Source of the DNA: Candidatus Methanomethylicia archaeon
GTDB lineage: Archaea > Thermoproteota > Methanomethylicia > Methanomethylicales > Methanomethylicaceae
Length of the DNA: 9,801 nt
Assembly (NCBI GenBank): GCA_024464205.1
Contig: JANHAI010000024.1
Span: 1-9,801 of the forward strand
Direction: 5' to 3'
This document shows positions 5,181-9,801 of the stretch, piece after piece; position 1 is the stretch's first letter; each line of letters starts with the position of its first letter. The notes under the pieces are model-generated. The model ran no database searches. It was not told where the DNA came from and saw only the letters and a list, made by a program, of their open reading frames with translations. The position numbers and the translations under genes are program-made.

Positions 5181-5864
5181 TTATCTTTCTGAATCCCCAG
5201 GGCAACCCGCTTTCCGTGGATCTGGTTTGAGCGAACGGAAGACCCTGTAGCCACTCTTCTTTGAGATGCATTCAGAGTTTCCAAAGACCTCGGACATCTT
5301 CTTCGGTATTGTGTTGATCCCACGCCTGAGGACGATCTGCATGGACCCACCGTAATTGAGGTGACTCAAAGCGCCCTCTATCATTGGGAAGACGACGGCA
5401 TAGCCGGCAGCCAGTGGAGGGTTTGAGACTATCATGTCAAAGGACCGCCCCTCGAGAGCCGAGTAGAGATCGCTCCGCAGGACCTCTGCATCGACGCCGT
5501 TGCGCAAGGCGTTCTCCCGCGCCAGTCTGACGGCGAGAGGGTTGACGTCGACCATCGTTACCTTGAGGGAGGGCGACATCTTGGCGATCGAGATCCCGAT
5601 GGCGCCGTACCCGCACCCCATGTCGAGTACCGTGCCGCTCTCGGGCAGCTCGAGGCTGTTGATCAGTATCTGCGTCCCCAGATCTATGCGGTCCTTGGAG
5701 AATATGCCCCCCTCGCTCGCAAAGTCGAGCATCTCGCCCCTAATGCTCAGCCTTATCACGTACTTCCTGCTGGACCTTGGGGCGTCCTTCGAGAAGTAGT
5801 GTGGCGCCTTCCGACCGGACGGGCGCATCCCCCTTGGGATCCTTGGATCGTCTTCGAGGCTCAT
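5181..5864 (-). CDS. Class I SAM-dependent methyltransferase, RsmC/MTS (small domain) type
   Basis: A 227-residue methyltransferase. The front part, HYFSKDAP then a beta segment and GGIFSKDRIDLGTQILI (about 52-68), matches the RsmC-like MTS domain lead-in (GvFS..riD.GT). Motif I is VLDMGCGYGAIG (79-90), the acidic motif II is VDVNPLAV (105-112), and motif IV is SNPPLAAG (147-154); NPP points to methylation of a base amino nitrogen, as in the rRNA guanine N2 enzymes. Archaeal members of this group are commonly predicted RNA methyltransferases, but the target here is unknown. The ATG at 5864 overlaps the truB stop as ATGA, so the two are coupled, which fits a joint role in RNA modification. The N-terminal 20 residues are variable and basic. 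Family call is firm; substrate is inference. Confidence 0.9.
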   Translation of the reverse strand: MSLEDDPRIPRGMRPSGRKAPHYFSKDAPRSSRKYVIRLSIRGEMLDFASEGGIFSKDRIDLGTQILINSLELPESGTVLDMGCGYGAIGISIAKMSPSLKVTMVDVNPLAVRLARENALRNGVDAEVLRSDLYSALEGRSFDMIVSNPPLAAGYAVVFPMIEGALSHLNYGGSMQIVLRRGINTIPKKMSEVFGNSECISKKSGYRVFRSLKPDPRKAGCPGDSER

Positions 5865-6838
5865 CCGCTTGACCAGCCCTTCGGGTATGTCCCCTCTGCC
5901 ATCACGACCCTCTCAGTCCTTGCGACTATGCCGTGGCTCGATGACGCTATCTCCTCGCTAGGCATCGTTGCCTTTGCAAGTCCCACCAGTTCCCCCTTGC
6001 CAGTCATCAGGGCAATTATATCGCCCGCCTTGATCCCCCTCTCGACGCGGAGGACGCCCGGCGAGGCCAAGTTTGCGCCGTGGCAGATCGCCTCCACAGC
6101 CGAATCTCTGATGAAAAGCTTGGGGAAAGAGCCCAGCGCCTCCTCTATAGGCATGACGACGTCCCTCAGGAGGGACTCGTCGCCCGAGGACTTCCAGAGC
6201 TGGATGGCGTCGAGGACCTCGTGGAGGGTGTGTGAGCCCCCTGCCTCGCTGAACGGGCCTGCCCTGACCCTCCTGAGCTCCCTCATGTGGGCGCCGCAGC
6301 CGAGGAGCTCCCCAATGTCGTGGCAGAGCTTCCTAATGTAGGTCCCCGCCTCGCAGTCGACTCTCATAAGCACGTTCTTCCCTTCCTTCTCCAGGATCTT
6401 GATAGAGTAAACGTTCCTTATCCTCAACGCCCTTTTCACAGCGGACCTGACAGGGGGCAGCTGGTATATCGGCCCGATGAACTCGCTCACTGCGGCATTG
6501 AGCCTCTCGACGCCGATGTCCTCGTGTAGCTCCATCAGGCAGACGTACTCCTTCCCTGATCTCATTATGAAGGCTATGATGCGCGTGGACCTTCCGAGAG
6601 TGATTGGGAGGATGCCGCTCACCTTGGGGTCGAGGGTGCCGCCGTGCCCCGCCCTCTCGAGGGAGAGGAGGCGCTTGACCCACGCGACGACCTCGTGGCT
6701 GCTCGGCCCAGGGGGCTTGTCGAGGTTTATCACTCCTGCCTGAAGGTACTCGCTCAAGGGGCGTTCCCTAGGCTTCCAACCGTGGTTGGGGTTCGTCTTC
6801 TCCTCGTCTTTCACTATGTAATTTCCATCGCTCTGCAA
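5861..6838 (-). CDS. truB: tRNA/rRNA pseudouridine synthase Cbf5 (archaeal TruB, dyskerin homologue)
   Basis: Catalytic subunit of H/ACA ribonucleoproteins, also able to form tRNA pseudouridine 55. It has 325 residues. After a variable N-terminus comes GVINLDKPPGPSSHEVVAWV (35-54), then the catalytic loop GHGGTLDPKVSG with Asp70, then PIYQLPPVRSAVKR (about 102-115) and the motif CEAGTYIRKLCHDIGELLG (around 160). The end is a PUA domain (about 245-320) of the DKC1/Cbf5 type. Length matches archaeal Cbf5. The first possible start is TTG 6838, immediately after an in-frame TAG; a GTG at 6814 would remove eight residues. Neither has a clear binding site, so the N-terminus is uncertain. It follows cmk by 79 nt and overlaps the methyltransferase by 4 nt. 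Confidence 0.96.
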   Translation of the reverse strand: MQSDGNYIVKDEEKTNPNHGWKPRERPLSEYLQAGVINLDKPPGPSSHEVVAWVKRLLSLERAGHGGTLDPKVSGILPITLGRSTRIIAFIMRSGKEYVCLMELHEDIGVERLNAAVSEFIGPIYQLPPVRSAVKRALRIRNVYSIKILEKEGKNVLMRVDCEAGTYIRKLCHDIGELLGCGAHMRELRRVRAGPFSEAGGSHTLHEVLDAIQLWKSSGDESLLRDVVMPIEEALGSFPKLFIRDSAVEAICHGANLASPGVLRVERGIKAGDIIALMTGKGELVGLAKATMPSEEIASSSHGIVARTERVVMAEGTYPKGWSSG

Positions 6839-6917
6839 CTATTTGGCGCCCCTTATGGACCCAGCTGGGCCAATGTCCAATATCAAGGTAAAGCAAGCTT
6901 CAAGATAAATGATTTGA

Positions 6918-7511
6918 TCAGATGGAGGCCTGTGACGTCCTACGATCCGCCCGTTCTGCCTGCGAGGCATAGAGCTCGATTATCGACCTCAGGATCAGGA
7001 CTATGGATTCCTTGTCCCAGATTGCGGTGTTGATTACGAAGTCGTACGTGGAGAGGTCGGACAAGTCGATCCCGTAGAGCTTCCTGTAGCGCATCCTCTC
7101 GCTCGCCTCCCTTTCCCTTGTCCTCCTCGAAGCCTCCTCGAATGGTATCCCCTCCCTCTCTGCTATCCGCCTCGCCCTTACATCGAACGGGGCGTTTAGG
7201 TAGAAGGAGAGCTTGGGCACGTTGCCTGAGAACCAGCGGGCGAGCCGCGCCTCTATTATGCAGCTGCCGCCCCTTGCGCACTCTTCGGTCCGCCTGTCGA
7301 TCTCGTTGTCTATCGTGTCGTCTGACTCAGCCATCTTCGAGAAAGCTTCCACAGAGAGCCCCCTTTCCGCGGCCATCTTCCTGAAGACAGATCCCGAGGA
7401 GTAAAGGGGTACGCCGAAGTACTTTGCGAGCTCCGATGCGCAGTGCGACTTACCGGAGCCTGCGGGGCCGCTTATGGTAACCACGGTGCCCTTCGGGAAA
7501 CGGGGATCCAA
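6918..7511 (-). CDS. cmk: Cytidylate kinase, archaeal type
   Basis: Phosphorylates CMP/dCMP with ATP in the cytoplasm. The protein has a P-loop, ISGPAGSGKS (13-22). It also has LYSSGSVFRKMAAERGLS (about 36-53), the substrate-binding region following the family pattern (Y.S.G..FR.MA.e.g.s), and IDRRTEECARGGSCIIEARL (about 72-91), then ARRIAEREGIPFEEA (112-126) and a lid-like basic region TREREASERMRYRKLYGID, with DFVINTA near the end. Length of 197 is within the archaeal range. The start is uncertain: TTG 7511 is the first possible codon (an in-frame TGA lies two codons upstream) with GAGG almost adjacent, while GTG 7484 would give MVTISGPAGSGKS, the more usual length. It follows the DUF106 gene by 67 nt and may have its own weak promoter. 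Confidence 0.93.
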   Translation of the reverse strand: MDPRFPKGTVVTISGPAGSGKSHCASELAKYFGVPLYSSGSVFRKMAAERGLSVEAFSKMAESDDTIDNEIDRRTEECARGGSCIIEARLARWFSGNVPKLSFYLNAPFDVRARRIAEREGIPFEEASRRTREREASERMRYRKLYGIDLSDLSTYDFVINTAIWDKESIVLILRSIIELYASQAERADRRTSQASI

Positions 7512-7548
7512 ACCTCACACCCTCGCTTCACTATCGGACCGCAGGTGG

Positions 7549-7562
7549 AATAATACCTTTTC
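7549..7562 (-). promoter_or_regulatory. Weak TATA-like element upstream of cmk
   Basis: The minus strand reads GAAAAGGTATTATT in the 67-nt gap after the DUF106 gene, about 40 nt before the cmk start. Its AT-rich core and purine-rich lead-in are compatible with a promoter, but the fit is modest and cmk may simply be read from upstream. Confidence 0.3.
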
Positions 7563-7578
7563 CCGCTCCTCCGCGAGG

Positions 7579-8118
7579 TCAGTCGGAGACCGTCGGTATC
7601 CCCATCACTCGCTGCACCAGCGCGGACATGCTGAACGACGAGATCAGGTACCACGTCCAGAAGTTGAAGGTGTCACCGACGAACGGGAGGGTTATTGGAG
7701 AGTAGGCGATTGGGACCTGGTTGTACCCGAATACGGCGTAGAATATGTAGTAGAACACGAAGAACGGGATTATTGTGAAGAAGAGCGGCTTCATCTGCTG
7801 GCGGGACATCTCTGCCTGGGCTTTCTTGATCGCGGATTCCCTTTTCTTAGCCTTGGCGATCGCCTTCTCGTCTTTTGAGCGGATCGCCTTGGTATACTCG
7901 CTCTGCCATTCCCTCACCTCGATCATCCTTCTTCTAGTCGCCTCGACGTCCGTCAGCGCCCTCGTAGCGCCCGAGGAGATCAGAGCCATCATTATCGTTA
8001 TCAGGAAGATCGTGACTACCGCCAGGGGGTAGTCGTTGTAGGGGCCCAGGGCATTCGAAAGGTAGGCGACTATGCCGAGGTACCAGTCATAAAAGAACTC
8101 AAGTGCCAACGCCCTCAC
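7579..8118 (-). CDS. DUF106 membrane protein, EMC3/YidC-superfamily insertase homologue
   Basis: A 179-residue membrane protein. It has three hydrophobic segments (about 30-50, 111-131 and 152-172). A long charged coiled coil lies between the first two (about 55-108, rich in Lys, Glu, Arg and Ala). This is the layout of the archaeal DUF106 family, assigned to the Oxa1 superfamily with EMC3 and TMCO1, which insert membrane proteins. The block QQMKPLFFTIIPFFVFYYIF is typical of the second segment. The start is GTG 8118, overlapping the adkA stop as GTGA. The gene lies between secY-adkA and cmk, its standard archaeal place, and fits work alongside SecY. Insertase activity is inferred from superfamily membership. 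No signal peptide; a short amphipathic N-terminus precedes the first segment. Confidence 0.92.
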   Translation of the reverse strand: MRALALEFFYDWYLGIVAYLSNALGPYNDYPLAVVTIFLITIMMALISSGATRALTDVEATRRRMIEVREWQSEYTKAIRSKDEKAIAKAKKRESAIKKAQAEMSRQQMKPLFFTIIPFFVFYYIFYAVFGYNQVPIAYSPITLPFVGDTFNFWTWYLISSFSMSALVQRVMGIPTVSD

Positions 8119-8717
8119 CTCAACAGATCAGCTATGACCTTTGCTGCCTCCATGTGCTTGCCTTCCATGTTGTGAGCGATAGCGACAGTGCACCCAGTCT
8201 GGACGGCGATCGAGGCTGCGCCGCTCCTGCCGAGGAGCTGGTGCTCAGTGATGCGCCAAGGCTCATCAGCCTCCCTCGCTCTTATTGCGGCGTCCTTCTT
8301 CCTCCTCGCTGAGATCTCCTCCGGTGGCGCCTCGAGGAGCACGATTGAGTCTGGCTTCAATGTCTCAGCTACCCAGGATGGGATGCCCGGCATGAAGCCC
8401 TGAGGTGTATTGATGAACATATGCGTGTCGAGTATCACGTTGCCTTTCTCAGCCATGGACTTTATCGATTCTGCAGCTGAAAGCTGGAGCCTCACCTGGT
8501 CCTTCACAGGGAGTCTGCGCATCTCGTCCCTAGCCTTCACGAGTCCGGACTTCGACGCCTCTTCGAACATTATATTTCCGTAGTTGACTAGGTCTACCTG
8601 TACAGAGCTCTGTTTGCAGATCTCGAGGGCTGCCGAGAGGACGGTTGTCTTTCCGACACCTGGCACGCCTGTGACTATCACGACTTTCCCTTTCCTAGAG
8701 GTTTTCATCTTTTTCAT
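8115..8717 (-). CDS. adkA: Archaeal adenylate kinase
   Basis: Converts AMP and ATP to two ADP. From ATG 8717 it has 200 residues, the usual archaeal size. The P-loop is VIVTGVPGVGKTTV (about 13-26), the archaeal AdkA signature. Following blocks are LVNYGNIMFEEA, the DQVRLQLSAAESI region, and VILDTHMFINTPQGFMPGIP, which contains the TH motif typical of this family rather than of bacterial Adk. Near the end are ISARRKKDA and the mostly invariant tail around GCTVAIAHNMEG. The frame stays open upstream to ATG 8807, but that would overlap secY and add 30 residues unlike the family. ATG 8708 is a close alternative to 8717; a purine-rich AGGAAGG lies upstream. It starts 28 nt after the secY stop. 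Confidence 0.95.
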   Translation of the reverse strand: MKKMKTSRKGKVVIVTGVPGVGKTTVLSAALEICKQSSVQVDLVNYGNIMFEEASKSGLVKARDEMRRLPVKDQVRLQLSAAESIKSMAEKGNVILDTHMFINTPQGFMPGIPSWVAETLKPDSIVLLEAPPEEISARRKKDAAIRAREADEPWRITEHQLLGRSGAASIAVQTGCTVAIAHNMEGKHMEAAKVIADLLR

Positions 8718-8745
8718 GCCTTCCTGATCATCGTTATCCTCGAGC

Positions 8746-9801
8746 CTACTCCTGACCAAGGAACTTGCCAAGTCCCGGATAGGTCTCAGCCAGCTGCTCT
8801 TTCGCAAGTATCTGGTAATACTGATAGATAATACCTACTGAGAGCAGGATGCCGATGCCGCTGCCGATCGCCCCGAGCATATCGGCAATGCCTGCCAATA
8901 GGCCAATCACGATGCCGCTGATTATTGTCAGCGACGGGATGTACCTGTTCAGTATCTGCTCGATTATTGCAGGCGATCTCCTGAAGCCAGGTATCTGGAG
9001 CCCGGCGTCGACGAGCTGCTCGGCCTGAGCCCTCGCGCTCATCCCGGAAACCTCGACCCAGATCTTGGCGAAGATGATCGAGAATCCGACGAGTATGAGG
9101 AGGTAGAGGATCGCGTGGAGCGGATCCTTGGCGACGGTCACGAGGCTACGGGGTGGCGTCAGGTAGTAGAGGAGAGACCCAGGCAAGGGGTTACGGGCGT
9201 TTGCCTCCATACCTAGCATGACGAACCAGTTCACCCAAGGGTTGCTGTTCGTAGGGTTGAAGTTCTGCCAGATCATCTGGCCGAAGAAGTAGAAGTTTGC
9301 GAAGAGCGCGGATGCCAATATTATCGGTATGTTCGAGACGTACATGAACTTTAGGGGTATCTTTGCCCTCATTCCGCCGTACTTGGCGTATGCGACAGGT
9401 ATCTCCATCTTCATCCCCTCGAGGTAGACCGCGACGAAGAAGACCAAGAGCATGGCGAAGAATCCCGTCATGTCTGGGTACGGGTACCTGGAGAATGCGG
9501 AGATAATATCGCCACCACCTATGAGCGTCTGGAAGAATGCGAGTATCGCCCCGAGCGATTTTCCGTCGGCAAGCGGGCCGACGGGTGAGAACGTGAGCCA
9601 GATCACCTGCTGGGCTACGCCCGCAAGGATAAAGAGGCTTACCCCGCTCCCGAGGCCCCAGCCTTTCTGGATCATCTCGTCGAGGAGGAGGACGATCACC
9701 CCCACCGCTATGAGCTGCGAGATTATGAGGCCTGAGACGAACATGTCAGGGTTCCCGTACGAGCCCCCCAGTAGGAAGGCGATGCCCTCGAACGCGGTCA
9801 T
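8746..9801 (-). CDS. secY: Protein translocase subunit SecY (Sec61 alpha homologue), C-terminal 351 residues; 5' end outside the window
   Basis: The pore subunit of the protein export channel. The visible part begins at an internal Met in the region FEGIAFLLGGSYG, which in archaeal SecY lies well inside the protein, so roughly a quarter of it is missing beyond position 9801. Visible hydrophobic segments agree with the last seven of ten: about 22-45, 52-71, 111-129, 150-172, 223-247, 288-309 and 313-335. Diagnostic stretches are VAYAKYGGMRAKIPLKFMYV, just before the seventh segment, and DAGLQIPGFRRSPAIIEQIL in the large cytoplasmic loop with the conserved double Arg. The ending LAETYPGLGKFLGQE is hydrophilic, as expected. 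It leads the run secY-adkA-DUF106. No truncation or frameshift in the part seen. Confidence 0.97.
   Translation of the reverse strand: MTAFEGIAFLLGGSYGNPDMFVSGLIISQLIAVGVIVLLLDEMIQKGWGLGSGVSLFILAGVAQQVIWLTFSPVGPLADGKSLGAILAFFQTLIGGGDIISAFSRYPYPDMTGFFAMLLVFFVAVYLEGMKMEIPVAYAKYGGMRAKIPLKFMYVSNIPIILASALFANFYFFGQMIWQNFNPTNSNPWVNWFVMLGMEANARNPLPGSLLYYLTPPRSLVTVAKDPLHAILYLLILVGFSIIFAKIWVEVSGMSARAQAEQLVDAGLQIPGFRRSPAIIEQILNRYIPSLTIISGIVIGLLAGIADMLGAIGSGIGILLSVGIIYQYYQILAKEQLAETYPGLGKFLGQE

Noticed and set aside
4870..5192. Plus-strand reading frames over the tRNA, with stretches such as GGFEPPRPARVTSSQ
   Set aside because: These are antisense translations of the tRNA T-arm, acceptor and anticodon region, a well-known source of spurious proteins; the tRNA explains the sequence.
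8718..8807. N-terminal extension of adenylate kinase to the ATG at 8807
   Set aside because: It would overlap secY by about 60 nt and add 30 residues with no family resemblance; archaeal AdkA normally starts a few residues before the P-loop.
1..9801. CRISPR arrays, insertion sequences, integrase sites, defence or toxin genes
   Set aside because: No regularly spaced repeats, inverted-repeat-bounded transposase, duplicated tRNA end or foreign-looking gene was seen; the block is uniformly housekeeping.

Overview
The window is one compact, single-strand block of archaeal housekeeping genes. Everything recognisable is on the minus strand, so it reads from 9801 down to 1. The set is archaeal: S2, S4, S9, S11, S13, L13 and L18e in archaeal form, RNA polymerase subunits RpoD and RpoN, Cbf5/TruB, archaeal-type adenylate kinase, the EMC3-like DUF106 membrane protein, SecY and a Memo-family protein. 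Strong AT-rich TATA elements and GGTG/AGGTG ribosome binding sites agree with this. The lineage cannot be fixed by eye. A tRNA gene with two introns, a RpoD with two complete 4Fe-4S motifs, and missing gene-order partners would suit a TACK-type or deep-branching archaeon, but that is inference.

Layout in transcription order. (1) The end of the spc-type cluster and its extension: secY (5' end outside the window), adkA, DUF106/EMC3-like, cmk, cbf5/truB, and an RsmC/MTS-type methyltransferase. (2) A tRNA-Ser(GGA) gene with two introns, then a GC-rich 245-bp spacer with no gene I can recognise. (3) The alpha-operon-like cluster rps13-rps4-rps11-rpoD-rpl18e-rpl13-rps9-rpoN, tightly packed with ATGA-type overlaps and preceded by a good TATA box. 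(4) rps2 with its own TATA box overlapping the end of rpoN, then a Memo-family gene that overlaps rps2 by 17 nt and runs off the window.

Functionally the block joins ribosome and RNA polymerase assembly (S and L proteins, RpoD, RpoN), protein export and membrane insertion (SecY, EMC3-like), nucleotide monophosphate supply (AdkA, Cmk) and RNA modification (Cbf5, methyltransferase). No mobile element, CRISPR array, defence cassette or biosynthetic cluster is visible. I do not see a new multi-gene system here. The most interesting element is the tRNA-Ser gene: its 29/30 intron (15 nt) and 37/38 intron (21 nt) each fit a bulge-helix-bulge splice site, and the two sites need some of the same nucleotides, which suggests ordered splicing. 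Other points of note are the absence of rpoK/eno between rpoN and rps2, the absence of L34e/L14e genes around cmk, and frequent TTG/GTG starts.
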